The notes: generated by a model not told the origin, from the sequence alone. A DNA stretch of 64,000 nucleotides from Myotis daubentonii (GCF_963259705.1 NC_081844.1:103132671-103196670), one strand, 5' to 3'. Positions 46,216-57,394 are shown, counted from the stretch's first letter. Made by a program: numbers and translations.

Positions 46216-46795
46216 AACATAGAATGACCATATAACCGAGAAATTCTTCTCCTTGGGATATCCCCAAAAGAATAAAAATAGGTGCTTAGACAAACACTTG
46301 TACACAAATGCCCAGAGCAGCACTATGCACAATAGCCAAAGGGTAGAAACAACCCAAATGTCCATCAGTGGATGAATGGATGAGCAAAGTGTGGTGTCTA
46401 TGTTACAATGGAATAGTATTCAGCATAAAAAGGAATGAAGTACTGGCAAAACCACAACAGAGATGAACTCGAAAACATGATGTTGAGTGAAAGAAGCCAA
46501 GCACAACAGGTCATATGTTTTACGACTCCATCTGCATGAACTACTCAGACTAGAGAAATCCATAGAGACAGATATCAGGTTCCAGGTAACCAGGAGCTGG
46601 GGTAGGGGAAGAGGAAATGAGAGTCATTGCATCATGGAAGCAGGGTTTTCTTTGGGGCTGATAGAAATGTTCTGGGGGAAAATAGAATACTTGTACAACA
46701 TCATGACTACACGAGATGCCACAAAATTGTACACTTGAAAATAGTTAATTTTATGTTATGTGAATCTCACCTAAATAAAATAATTTTAATTGATT
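46216..46795 (+). mobile_element. Old L1 3' end
   Basis: Sense phrases 'agcactatgcacaatagcca', 'aacccaaatgtccatcagtg', 'gaatagtattcagcataaaa', 'agaagccaagcacaacaggt', 'gaaaatagttaattttatgt' with a TTAATTG/A tail. Confidence 0.95.
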
Positions 46796-47627
46796 AATTA
46801 AAAGAAAACAGACAGCCAGTGTGTCCCCCTCAGTATGAAAGGTCTCCTCAAGGGAGAGACAAGATATTTGGGCTCGAAAATTTACTTCTTACTGCAGCCT
46901 TTCCCAGGAAAGATGCTGGGGGTGTGGAGGGGGAGTCTATTCCCAAAACATGCTTTGAAGGTGTTAACTTTGAAGGTACTATACAAAAAAATACCAGCAT
47001 ATGTCATATGATCGAAACTAATACATGGATGCAAGTATGCCATATAGGTTAACATCTGGAAGACTGTTGACATGATCCCCATGCTGCATCATGGGAACTG
47101 CTGCCCTGTTGATGGTCCCAAATCACTGAAGCACCAAAGATAAGGAAATAAAGAAAGGTGTGTCAGGCAGGGCTCCTTTGTTACAGAGGTGGGGGGAGAA
47201 GGAGACAGATAAATGGATTCTCTCCTGGGTGGAGGAAGGTAAACAGGGCTTTTCAGAGCTGGAAACCATTTTCATCATATTCTTTTAAAAGTGATTTGGA
47301 AGAGAAAACATGTTTGCAAAGGTACCGGCCCGTGAAGATAAACTGCTCTGTCGGTGGGCAAAGAAGGGACTGATAAGGAGCGAGTACATTTACCCAAAAT
47401 TCTTCCAGACCTACCTGAAGATTATCTCTGAGCTCCTGGTTACCAACCAGGAAGTGGCCCCAAATTAGTGTCAACTAACGTCCGTGGGGCTGCTGGGTAA
47501 AGAGGAAGGGAGGACCGCAATGACACAGCATCTTAGACATTAATCTAAATTATCCCACTCGTTTCCGAAGTCATTGTGTGTGCTCAGTGGAAATAATCAA
47601 TGTGATTATAGCTAATCTACCTCAGGA
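46796..47627. other. Intronic sequence, nothing recognised
   Basis: No exon or repeat family. Confidence 0.45.
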
Positions 47628-47629
47628 AT

Positions 47630-48087
47630 GACAGTGATTGCACTTCTGGGAATATATCTGAAGAAACCTGAAACACTAATTTGAGAGAATCTATGCACCC
47701 CTATGTTCATTACAGCATTACCTACAATAGCCAAGATCAGGAAACAACCCAAATGCCCATCAGCAAATAAGTGGATTTAAAAAAAAAAAAAAAAAAAAGC
47801 TGTGGTACATTTATACAATGAAATACTACTCAGATGTAAAAAAGAAGGAAATCTTTCCCTTTGTGACAGCATGAATGGACCTGGAGAATAGTATGCTAAG
47901 TGAAATAAGCCAGTCAGAGAAAGACAAATACCATATGATCTCACTTATATGTGGAATCTAATGAACAAAGTAATTTAACAAACAAAATGGGCACATGATG
48001 CAGTGTGCCGATGATGTTTTGTTGAGTTATTCACTTGAAACCTGTATGGTTTTATGAACCCCAATAAACTCAATTTTTTAAAAAAGG
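47630..48087 (+). mobile_element. L1 3' end
   Basis: Sense L1: 'gcacttctgggaatatatct', 'cccctatgttcattacagca', 'gacctggagaatagtatgct', 'gaaataagccagtcagagaa', 'tatgatctcacttatatgtg', tail ccccaataaactcaat. An A run of 20 interrupts it at 47780. Confidence 0.96.
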
Positions 48088-48419
48088 ACAGAAAAGTTGT
48101 GGAGAATTCCCCCTTACAAGGTCAAGAAAGTGAGGAGGCTCTCAGGAATCATTCGAAAAGCCTCAGAATAGAAAGATGAAGATTTCTCAACGGATTTGAA
48201 ATAGCTATGTGTAGGTATCATGAGAACATGGTCTTTATTTACCCAAATCTTGAAAATCTAGTGCCAGGGCATCCTTGAAGAAGACACTACAAGATAAATA
48301 AAGAGAAGTGCTGCGTCTGAGAGCTGACAGAAGACGTTCAATTTATCGGTTCCTAAAGACAGTATAAAATGAACTTTTCAAGATCTACATTGGTCATGTT
48401 TTATTCATCTCCTAGAAAT
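48088..48419. other. Intronic sequence, nothing recognised
   Basis: No exon or repeat family. Confidence 0.45.
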
Positions 48420-49125
48420 TGATAGAATACCAAGCATGCACTCTTTCAGGGGCGGGGATACAGCGGTGAGGAGGACTCAATCCAGACCAACAAAAACAAG
48501 GAAATGAGTGAGCCAGCTACTCCAGGGGGTTGGTGTTGAATGAATGAGAGGCCAGGGTCTTTATCCCATCACCACCACCCCACCTGTGCCAACAACAAGG
48601 CTGGTAACATGTTGGGGTTGGAAAAGCTGAGCAAGGACGCCTTTCTGAGAAAGTAAGCTTGAAGGGGAGACTTGAAAGACCTGAGGGGGAGGAGCCATGC
48701 AAAGGGCGAGTTCAGGACCTTCCAGACAGAGGGAAATATAATGTTAACGCCCTGAGGAGGGAGGAGACCTCAGGAGCAGAGTGAGTGGAGCCTGGGAAGG
48801 GATGAGATTCACCACACCAGGTGCCTTGTGGGCCATGATGAGCTGGACTACTTCCAAGTATAAAGCAACTGGAAGATTTTAAGGCAGAGAGGAATATGAT
48901 TTGATTTGTGTCTATAGACAGCAACTGGCTCCTATGAGATTGGATGTAGAGGACCAAAGTGGAAACCCAGTTAGAGGCTACTGAATGCAGTAGGCCAGGT
49001 GCCAGGTGATGTAGAGGTATAAGGGTAAGAAGAGGACAGATATGTGTCGGAGGCAGAGAGGAAATCATCTGATGCTGGGTCAGGTGAGAGGGAGGGACAG
49101 GAGCCATAGTGAAGCCTAGTGATGT
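48420..49125 (-). mobile_element. L2 LINE, longer remnant
   Basis: 'ggggcggggatacagcggtg', 'ggcgagttcaggaccttcca', 'tgccttgtgggccatgatga', 'ttttaaggcagagaggaata', 'gttagaggctactgaatgca' in L2 antisense order. Confidence 0.8.
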
Positions 49126-49561
49126 AGATGGCATGTCACCCACCAGATGCCACCCTCCAGGATGGGAGCATGCATTTTGCCCCAGTGGCTGAGAAGGTTG
49201 GCAGCCAACAGATCTCAGCCAAGTTCTTCTCGGGACTAAACTTCAGCTGAAGAGAGCCACCTCTCCCAAGGTTATGCCCTGATGGCCGGTTCATGTGAGG
49301 GTAATAAAGCCACACTCCCTCAGCCCAAATTGGAGCAACTCTGCAGAGCCATCCCCACTCCAGAGCTGCCCATGAGATTGACCAGGGCCCTTTCCAATGG
49401 CATCACAGCTCAGTTTCTCCCACTGCCCAGCCTGCTTTCTTCACTCCCTCACAGGTGGTGTTTCCAAGAGCACTTTCTAACAAACAACCTGCATGCAGCT
49501 TTCTCTTCCTTAGGAAATGCTTCCTGGGGTGGCACCTGTACCACTGATAGAGATGACTTCT
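49126..49561. other. Intronic sequence, no gene seen
   Basis: Frames up to 103 codons, random composition. Confidence 0.45.
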
Positions 49562-49569
49562 GTGTGGTT

Positions 49570-49790
49570 TTGTTGTTCTCGTTGTTTTTTTAGAGACAGA
49601 GGAAGGAAGGGAGAGGGAGAAAGGGAGATAAACATCAACGTGAGAGAAAAATATCAATCAACTGCCTCCTATATGTCCCCCACCATGGATCGAGCCCACA
49701 ACCTGGGCCTGTGGCCTGACTGGAAATTGAATAGGCAACCTTGCAGAGCATGGGATGATGCCCAACCAACTGAGCCACACCAGCCAGAGC
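49570..49790 (-). mobile_element. Ves SINE
   Basis: Reverse: agagacagaggaaggaaggg, gataaacatcaacgtgagag, ggaaattgaataggcaacct, head ccaactgagccacaccagcc. Duplication gatgacttct occurs on both sides. Confidence 0.93.
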
Positions 49791-49960
49791 GTGATGACTT
49801 CTTTAACCAACATGGGTTAAACCTGGTAGAGAAGGATAGTAATAGAGTGAAAAATCAAGAGTTGTATTTTGGTCATGTTAAACTTGAAATGTCTAATGAT
49901 ATGGAAATGTACATAGACTAATAGGTGCCATATTGAGGAGTGGCTAGAATATTGTGGACA
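49791..49960 (-). mobile_element. L2 LINE remnant
   Basis: 'attttggtcatgttaaactt' and 'gaaatgtctaatgatatgga' resemble the internal L2 3' region also seen at 34.13 kb. Confidence 0.55.
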
Positions 49961-50089
49961 AAAAGCAAAACCCTCAAGGCAGAGGGCAAAGAAGACAGCC
50001 AGGCATTTTCAGAGAAATGGACTGAATTCTCCTTGAGTCTGTTCTACCAAATCATTTTGGAGATTGAATGCCTCTAAATCTGCTTCCTT

Positions 50090-50535
50090 TTTGCAAGGAG
50101 AAGACAAAGTTTAAAACCCTTGCATTTGGACTAAAATCCAGATTCCATGCCCTCAAAAGTATTTGTAATATAGTTACTATCCATCATGCCTACCTCTTCT
50201 TCCTACCACTCACTCTTTGCATCACTGTGCTCCAGCAATACTATTCTTTCACATCCTCAAGAATGAGATCTTTTCCACCTCGGGGACTTTGCACATGTTC
50301 TTTTCAGGGCTCCTTGCATGATTAGTTGCTTCTTATCCTCAGACCACCCCATTTCTTTTTATCATCTCCTCAGAGAGGAGTGACCACACTAAGGTAGTCC
50401 CACAATTTCTCTGTCCTAGTTCCTGGTTTCCTTCATGACATTTCTCACAATTTACAATTATTTGATGTATTTGTTGGTTTGCCTGGACTTGAGTTTTGTT
50501 TGTTTGGTATGTTTCTTCAGTCATAAGTTCCAGAT
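50090..50535 (+). mobile_element. L2 LINE remnant
   Basis: Sense order: 'gggactttgcacatgttctt', 'catctcctcagagaggagtg', 'tcatgacatttctcacaatt', 'atttgatgtatttgttggtt'. Confidence 0.8.
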
Positions 50536-50639
50536 GAAGATAAAGATGTAGTCACCACTGTATCCACATGCTCCGTAGCTATTGGTTGACTCATAACTTC
50601 ATATTTTAAATGTTGTATTCTTTCCAAGGACATGGGGGA

Positions 50640-50882
50640 AATATGCTACAGATATGTATTAAACACCTCCTGTGGGCCAGCTTCTGTGCTCACAAATTAT
50701 TTTCATGATTTCTTTCAGCCCCTCCAACAGCTCTGTGATGTAGATATTGTTATTTCCCATTTTTTTAGAGAAGGCATCTGAGGCTCAGGGAAATTATCTT
50801 TCCCAGCATCACACAGTTCCCGGTGGAGTTGAGATTTGAATCCAGATGTGCCTCACTCCAAAGCCTGCCCATTTTCTTTCTT
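50640..50882 (-). mobile_element. MIR SINE
   Basis: 'ttaaacacctcctgtgggcc', 'aggcatctgaggctcaggga', 'cagcatcacacagttcccgg', 'tttgaatccagatgtgcctc'. Confidence 0.9.
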
Positions 50883-50885
50883 TTT

Positions 50886-51103
50886 TTAAATATATTTTTA
50901 TTGATTTCAGAGAGGAAGGGAGAGGGAGAGAGAGATAGAAACATCAATATCAATGATGAGAGAGAATCAGTGATTGGCTGCCTCCAGCACTCCCCACACT
51001 GGAGATCGAGCCCGCAACCTAGGCATGTGCCTTGACCAGGAATCGAACAGTGACCTCCTGGTTCATAGGCCGATGTTCAAACACTGAGCCACACCAGCTG
51101 GGC
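50886..51103 (-). mobile_element. Ves SINE
   Basis: Reverse: aaatatatttttattgattt, gagagagaatcagtgattgg, aggaatcgaacagtgacctc, head acactgagccacaccagctg. Inserted next to the MIR. Confidence 0.95.
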
Positions 51104-51255
51104 TCTTTTTTTAAATTCTAATTTATTTTATTTTATTTTATTTTATTTTTTCTATCACCATTTATCCCCTCTATGCCCTCCACTCTCCCACCTCCTCCCC
51201 ACTGTCACACACTGTTGTCCATGTCCATCAGTTCTCTATCTTTCTTTTTTCTTAT
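51104..51255 (-). mobile_element. L1 3'-end fragment with (TTTTA)n
   Basis: (TTTTA)n at 51121-51150 followed by 'catttatcccctctatgccc' and 'cactgttgtccatgtccatc', like other L1 tails here. Confidence 0.65.
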
Positions 51256-51309
51256 TTGCTCAGTCTCTCCACACACACCCCCAGCCCCCACAGAGCTGTC
51301 TATACCATC

Positions 51310-51470
51310 CTGTTTGTGTTCCTTCAGCAGACATTCGTGAGCACCTACTAAGAACAGAGGAAGTAGAAGATCTAGCACCTGCCTTTGAGAAGTTTGTAAT
51401 TTGGGGAGACAAGGCAAACACACAGGACAGATGTAATGGCATGAAGCAGAGTATGATAAAGGGACAGACC
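51310..51470 (-). mobile_element. L2 LINE 3' remnant
   Basis: 'ccttcagcagacattcgtga', 'gcacctactaagaacagagg', 'gcctttgagaagtttgtaat'. Confidence 0.75.
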
Positions 51471-52554
51471 CCAAGGTTCCTTCAGCTCGACAGTTCCTTG
51501 ACTCTCAGAATGATACCGGCGGTAAACGCGAGGGAAGAAATCATCCGCTCGTTGATTCTATCTGATGGCATGCATTCTTTCTTCATCTCGCTCTGGCTGC
51601 CGGTGAACGCCAGTGCAAGTCTATTTGAGATGTCTGTCTGCACACTCCCATATTATAGTGTACGGTGAAGTCAAGGTCAAGTGTGAAGTCAAAGTCAGAA
51701 GTCTTTGTGGTTTCTTTTTTTCCTTTACTACATTAAGACTCTAACCAATTAACTTGAGAAAAGTCAACAAGTTAACAACACCAAGGGGAAAAAAGCCTCC
51801 TCATTTTATCCCAAAGAGTGAAATGGATTTGCTCACCACACCAGCTTTCTTTAGTGACCTCAGTGACCTTGCCTGTTGCACTCAGCAGTATATCATTTCT
51901 TGGGGGGCGAATGGGGGAAAATAAGTTTTACCATGAGAAATGCTATGTCACATCACAGTGTGACACTATTTAAATATCAAGAGTTGAAGCTTCTATTTAG
52001 AAAAACGGAAGGCAATAAATTGAGTGGCTAATTATTCCAGCTGTGGGCATTTTGGGTCTGACTGCACATTTTGAAGAGGGCAACATAGAGGATTTTCCTG
52101 TTGTTCACGGCATATGCAAATGTGGTGATGTCCCCTGTGATCGGAAAGGTTCAGGGATCAGAAACCTTGAAGCCTATTTTCCCCTGAATCAAAATTAGTT
52201 TGAGGAAGCTTAGGGAATCATGATGTGAAATGGGCTTTTAATTATACTAATTGGGTTATTGGCTTTTTCAAACTTGGGAAGTGGCAATTTTTTTAAAACA
52301 TTTTTAAAGTTTAATTTTAAAAGCAACAGTTCATTTCTCAACTCAAGCATAAATTCCCAACTGGGGGAAGAGAGCAAGCACATTAGTGAATCCTCCCTCC
52401 CTCCCCTTCCTAATAAAATGACTTTTGAGGGGCTGTGCTAATTAGAACAACTCATTCGTCCCACAAGGTGCTGAAGTGAGCTGGGCACTGTGTGAGATCA
52501 AGGAGATCTAGTAAAGAGTAGGATATACATGTTTGCTGCCCTTCAGTGGATTAA
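51471..52554. other. Repeat-free block, candidate conserved element at 51480-51680
   Basis: accggcggtaaacgcgaggg, atccgctcgttgattctatc and gccggtgaacgccagtgcaa keep CpGs inside an AT-rich intron. Further on lie ggcatatgcaaatgtgg (octamer-like) and aattatactaattgggtt. No exon. Confidence 0.43.
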
Positions 52555-52555
52555 T

Positions 52556-52795
52556 AGCTACGCTTACTGACCGTTCACTGGACATCAAGATGAATGTTAA
52601 GCATGTCATGTAAATAAACTCACCACTCCCCCAAACCAGCCCATGAAGTGGGTACTAGCATCCTCAAACTTTATAGGTGAGGCCACCGGGACCCAGAGAG
52701 GTTAAGTCACTTGCCCAATGTCACACAGTGATAAGTATAGGAGCCAAACCCTGGTCGTCCAAGTCCAGAATCTGTAGGCTTAGTACCGCCTCTTT
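52556..52795 (-). mobile_element. MIR SINE
   Basis: 'ggcc(a)ccgggacccagagag', 'gttaagtcacttgcccaatg', 'tcacacagtgataagtatag', 'gagccaaaccctggtcgtcc'. Confidence 0.9.
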
Positions 52796-52879
52796 GGTAA
52801 AATCCTATTGGTTTCAAACAATCCTATAAAGGGGTAATATGCAAATTGACCCTCACGCCCTCACAAGATGGCTGCCTAC

Positions 52880-53072
52880 GACCAGGCCGGCAGGGTGTTA
52901 GTGAGGGACAACCAAATGACTGAACAAGCAGGCTACATGGGGCGACCAGGCCAGCAGGGAGGTTAGTGAGGGATGACCAAATGACTGAACAATCAGGCTG
53001 TGAGGGGCGACCAGGCCGGCAGAGGGAGGCAGTTGGGGGTGACCCGGCCAGCAGGGCAGGACTGTTAGGGGT
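52880..53072. repeat. Minisatellite of about 64-65 bp inside the Helitron
   Basis: Units begin gaccaggcc at 52880, 52944 and 53009 and contain ccaaatgactgaacaa; the third is degenerate. Confidence 0.88.
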
Positions 53073-53123
53073 GAACAGGCAGGCAGGTGAGCAATTAGGA
53101 GCTAGTGGTCCAGGATTGTGAGA

Positions 53124-53181
53124 GGGATGTCCAACTGCTGATTTAGGCCCAATCTGGCCTAAACCAGCAATCAGACATCCC
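53124..53181. repeat. Inverted repeat (hairpin) in Helitron
   Basis: Arms 53124-53149 and 53156-53181 (26 nt, about 4 mismatches) around a 6-nt loop caatct; outer gggatgtc pairs with gacatccc and inner tttaggcc with ggcctaaa. Confidence 0.9.
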
Positions 53182-53287
53182 CCGAGGAGTCCCAGATTGA
53201 AGAGGGTGCAGGCTGGGCAGAGGGAGACCCAATCCCTCCCCCCCCTGCCCCCCCCCCCGCATGAATTTCATGCACCGGGCCTCTAGT

Positions 53288-53630
53288 TAAATCAATAAGA
53301 AGAACAATAATGCAGGGATGTTTATATGTGGGGGAAAGTCTGACTCTATCAAATGTTTACCAGTCTGTCCCTCAAGAGTATAGGAGCCTTTTGCTGTCTG
53401 GTTTGTTTGTTTTTTAATTTATGTACTTGGTTTTTTTAAATAATGTGCACATTTTACATTTGCAAAAAGGAAAATAAAGGCAGAACCCTTTAAAGATTAC
53501 TTAGTTTTGCTAGTCAAGAAGTGGCTGAGCAGCACAGTATCCAAGGTCTCCTTTCTCATAGTCTCTTGTGCTTTTTCCAGCTCATCCTGTAGGCTTCTCT
53601 CTCTCTTCCTCTTTCTCTCCACATCCCATT
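53288..53630. other. Intronic spacer, nothing recognised
   Basis: AT-rich; no exon. Confidence 0.45.
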
Positions 53631-53677
<47 letters not shown>

Positions 53678-53702
53678 ATCTCTATCTCTATCTCTATCTC
53701 TC
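53631..53702. repeat. Compound (CT)n(CTATCT)n microsatellite
   Basis: About 20 CT units then five CTATCT units; the spurious frames read as SLSL and SISI. Confidence 0.97.
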
Positions 53703-54109
53703 CCTCCCACCTTCCCTCTCCCAGGGTCCCACCCATTGAGTTTCCCTTCTTTCAGCACCATTCCTTCTCGTGTGGGAGAGTATAATAACGATTCCAGAAA
53801 GTATGCTGGTTATTTAACCTCTCTCCAGCTAAATGTTTTATTATGACTCCTGAAAACCTAATTACAGTAACTTGACATGCCACAGTACCCTTTATAGGCT
53901 GCCTCTGTAGTAAACTTCCTCCTTTAGAGACAATAAACCTGATGCTTCAAAGAGCGCGGCCAGTACCAGTAAAATGTGATGAAATCTCGCGTTCTCTGCT
54001 GCACACCTGGTCTCCCTCACTGGTCCCACATCCCCATTCCCGCTCTATCCCTTCTCTGGGTTGTTTGTTTGTTTGTTTTATCAAATTTCAGCAATGGCAT
54101 TTATGCTTT
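53703..54109. other. Intronic sequence, nothing recognised
   Basis: Contains (GTTT)n at 54062-54079. Confidence 0.45.
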
Positions 54110-54122
54110 AAAATCTTTTAGG

Positions 54123-54338
54123 GCCCAGCTGGTGTGGCTCAGTGGTTGAGCATCAAACCTTGCACCAAGAGGTCACTATTTGATTCCCAGCCGGGGCACA
54201 TACCCAGGTTGCAGGCTCAGTACCCAGTGGGGGACATGTAGGAGGCAGCTGATCAGTGTGTATCTTTTATCATTGATGTTTCTGTCTCTCTTTCCCTTTC
54301 CCTTCCTCTCTCTAAAAATCGATAAAAACATATTTTTA
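54123..54338 (+). mobile_element. Ves SINE, first of a tandem pair
   Basis: Head cccagctggtgtggctcagt, box B-like atttgattcccagccggggc, cagctgatcagtgtgtatct, tail cgataaaaacatatttt. Flanked by aaaatcttttagg at 54110-54122 and 54339-54351. Confidence 0.95.
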
Positions 54339-54351
54339 AAAATCTTTTAGG

Positions 54352-54530
54352 CTCTTGGCTGGGTGGTCAGTTATTTGGAGTGTCATACCATGCACCAAAT
54401 GATTGCCGGTTCGATTTCCAGTTACATATGGGAGACAACCGATCGATGTTTTTCTCGCTCCCTTTCTCTCTCTCCCTTCCTCTTTCTCTGAAAATCAATA
54501 AAAAGATATCTTTGTGTGAGGATTTTTTTT
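54352..54530 (+). mobile_element. Ves SINE, second of the pair, divergent
   Basis: Head ctcttggctgggtggtcagt, caaatgattgccggttcgat, shortened body cagttacatatgggagacaa, CT tract, aatcaataaaaagatat. It starts directly after the second aaaatcttttagg and is followed by a third, imperfect copy aaaactcttttagg (about 54533-54546). Confidence 0.93.
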
Positions 54531-54546
54531 CAAAAACTCTTTTAGG

Positions 54547-56460
54547 AATTAATGGCCTGAGTATCAATATTTTCATCCGCTGCTCCACACACCTGGGAGT
54601 TTATTTACTGGGAGGTCCGTTTTCTCGGTAGAGCAACAGTGAACACCCGTTTTCCTGATACCAGAGCCGCTTTTTTGCACACGCGCTACGTCGAAACCAT
54701 TCAGGGCTTTTGTTCGGTTTCAAGGAGAATGTTGGTGGAAACTGACTTCATGGGCCAAAGGGAACTCACCTGCACTGTCAGTCATTGGCGTCCCCCTTAG
54801 CTGAGTGCTGAGCTGGGGCGAGGTAGTGGGGTGCAGGTTGAGAGAGAGGAAGGAAAAGAGGGGGAAAAAACAGAAACTTGACCTCTGGGGCTGAGACAAT
54901 GCCATTATTTATGTAGCACGTCTCTGTTTCGAAGGCTTGCTAGGACTTCCCCTTGGGAGGAAAGCCAAACCTGGAGCCGGTCGGCAGCCAGCCTCCTGGG
55001 ACCCCACTGGTTGCAGCTGGGAAATGCACTGGGTGGTAAGGGATCGGCTGCATGTGTTCCTTCTTTGGTAGGCTGCGTGGCTAGCGAGTGTGTTTCCTTG
55101 TGATTGACGCTTAAAAGAGAGAGGGAAGTCTTTTGTTGGGGCCTTACGTCATCTTACCAGCAACCTCTTCTCGAAGCTTCCCCTCGAGAGCAGCCAAGCT
55201 CCTTCTGCATCCCAAGGGTAAAATAAAACCCCACGGCATTTTGAATTGACGGCGCCCTCCTGGCATGGATGCTATGCGCGAGTTTCTTGTTTGTTGGACT
55301 TCTTTGGAGAATCTTCCATCATTGTTTCATCAGAGAACATGCATGCCCTTCATTTTCTAAGCCAAGCTGGGGCCAAAGCCTGGTTTGCCAAGAGTCTGCC
55401 TCGACTACACATTTTTGCCGTCTCTCAGAAAACGCCCAAAAGGATGGCTGCTAGCTCTCTTGGTGTTCATTAAATGCTTTTGTGTTCACATGAGAAAAGG
55501 GGAGACATTTCTCCAAAAGATTGGCAGCTTCGGGGGACGTGACGGTGGCTGTATTCTTAAGAAATCCCTGGGACCCAGGGCTCAGAGCTGGGCACCTGGA
55601 GGGCCGTCCTTCCTGAGTCTCACTACTCAATCGCATGGCCATTCTGCGGGCCTGCCCTGTGCCCGGAGGGACGCTGTGTGCTAGGACCGAAGCCCGGTAG
55701 CTCTCGTGGCTGGGGAAGGGTGTGCAGGCTCTCCTGGTGCTCTTCGTGAGCCCTCGAGGACTGGTTCTCTCTATCCCTCTGAGTGTCAGCAAACTCCAAG
55801 GACAGCACTTTGGGGGCCCCTCATTTGCCTTTCCTTCCCGAGACATAAGTGGCCAATTCTGAGAGCAGTTGAGTTGTGCTTGAAAAATGTCAAGTGCATT
55901 TGGAAGCGACACATTTTTGCTGACGCCTGGAGTACCGCGCTGAGCTCCTTCCATGACCAGCCGCTGGGGAGCAGTTCAGTTGGGGCATCACCAATGATTC
56001 CTCGTTTCCCAGCTGGCTCGGGGAACAATCCCAAGTCCTCTCAGCCTCCTTGGTCCTCCCAGTGGCCGTCTGGCCAGACCGTTACCTTTGGGTCTGGCTT
56101 CATTTTATTTATTGTTTTTTTCTGCAACATGGGAGGGCAGTCCTTGAGTGAATCAGAACTTGCCATTTTTTCAACCCGGAATTATGAAAATTTTCCAACA
56201 CCCAGAAAAGTTGGAAGAATAGCACAATAGAATAACCACCTAGTTTCAACAATTGCTATCATTTTGCCCCATTTGCCTCGTCTATCTGTACATAGAGAGA
56301 TATAAAGATCTTTTTGCTGAATCATTTGAAAGGAAGTTGGCAACTTCATGACACTTCACCCCTAAAAACAGCAGCACTCAAAACTTGCATTTAAAAAAAT
56401 ATATCCACTCACCATCTAGTGTGTTGTCTGTAAGTTAGACACATTTAAAAGCTGCAGAAA
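54547..56460. other. Repeat-poor block, possible regulatory content
   Basis: 1.9 kb with few transposon marks and scattered CpGs (cacacgcgctacgtcgaaac, tgacggcgccctcctggc, tatgcgcgagtttctt). Frames of up to 174 codons on both strands have no recognisable domain. Confidence 0.42.
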
Positions 56461-56464
56461 CGGT

Positions 56465-56640
56465 TAGGGTAGAGTTTCTTAAACTTGAGCGTACATTCAA
56501 ATCACCTAGGGAGCTTCGTAGGGGATGCACTCCCAGACCCCAGGCGTGGGTCTGGTCAGAGCCAGGAATTTGTACTTTCCTAACGGAACACTCAAGTCAC
56601 CCTAAAGCAGGTATTTGGGGGACACAATCTGAAGATTGTT
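56465..56640. mobile_element. MER5A-like hAT remnant
   Basis: 'agtttcttaaacttgagcgt', 'attcaaatcacctagggagc', 'cagagccaggaatttgtact' follow MER5A order (tggttctcaa...rcattagaatcacctggggagc). Confidence 0.8.
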
Positions 56641-57030
56641 TCTTTAGAACCTTTCTTTTTTTTGTTTGTTTGTTTGCTGAATTGAACCTTCTAAAGATTT
56701 GTAACACCAGGGTGTAACCATGTTGTGGCAGAAACAGGAGTCTACATATCTGGTATTTTGGTTTAATCGTTTGAAGCACCGGCGATGAGAAAGAAGAGAT
56801 GTGATAACTGAGCGGGTTTCGTTCAGCTGTGACTACCGCAGACGCTGTGATACCCCTGAGCAGCCTGAGAGGTTTATCTTTATCGAGGGGCAATGCCTGA
56901 TGGGAAGTATATGGGTTGTTTTTCTGTGGAGGGATCTCGCCTGTATGTGTAAATGTAGACACTTGCTTTACAAACTTGTAAATCTGTTTGGAAAGCAAGA
57001 ATCAATAGGGCAGAAGGAATCATAATCTTA
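56641..57030. other. Intronic sequence, nothing recognised
   Basis: 56780-56900 keeps some CpGs; no exon. Confidence 0.45.
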
Positions 57031-57031
57031 A

Positions 57032-57350
57032 AATTAAAAAAATGTTTACTTAATCTTTATGGTTGAAAGTATTATGTATGTACCTTTTCTATCCCCAATT
57101 GACCTCTTCTAGCCTGCCCCGCCCCCAACCCCAGGACTCCACCACCCTATTGTCCGTGTCCATGGGTTATGCATATGTGCATACAAGTTCTTTGGTTGAT
57201 CTCTTCCCACCCACCTCCCCACCCCCACCTTCCCTCTGAAATTCATCAGTCTGTTCCATGTCACTTGATCTGTTTTGTTCATCAGTTTATTTTCCACATA
57301 TGAGTGAGATCATGTGATACTTGTCTCTCTCTGACTGACTTATTTAAAAA
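57032..57350 (-). mobile_element. L1 3' end
   Basis: Antisense phrases 'ccatgggttatgcatatgtg', 'catacaagttctttggttga', 'ttccctctgaaattcatcag', 'ttccacatatgagtgagatc', as in the 34.4-kb copy but with a deletion. Confidence 0.93.
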
Positions 57351-57394
57351 TGTTCACAGTCATGTCCTTTTAATATTTATTATTTTGACCTTGG

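Larger units (their letters stand above)
52822..53286 (+). mobile_element. Non-autonomous Helitron (HeliBat-like), 465 bp
   Basis: Starts TCCTATAAAGGGGTAATATG, ends with the gaatttcatgcaccgggcct hairpin and CTAG. Host A at 52821 and T at 53287. No RepHel gene. Contains a minisatellite and a 26-bp-arm hairpin listed separately. Confidence 0.94.

Noticed and set aside
52880..53072. CRISPR-like spaced repeats
   Set aside because: Units are long, contiguous and diverged, inside a Helitron; there are no spacers, and the DNA is mammalian.
53497..53846. Ser/Leu and Glu/Arg repeat proteins
   Set aside because: Direct translation of the CT/CTATCT microsatellite.
55706..56230. 174-codon plus-strand frame
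   Set aside because: No recognisable domain and an antisense frame of similar length overlaps it.
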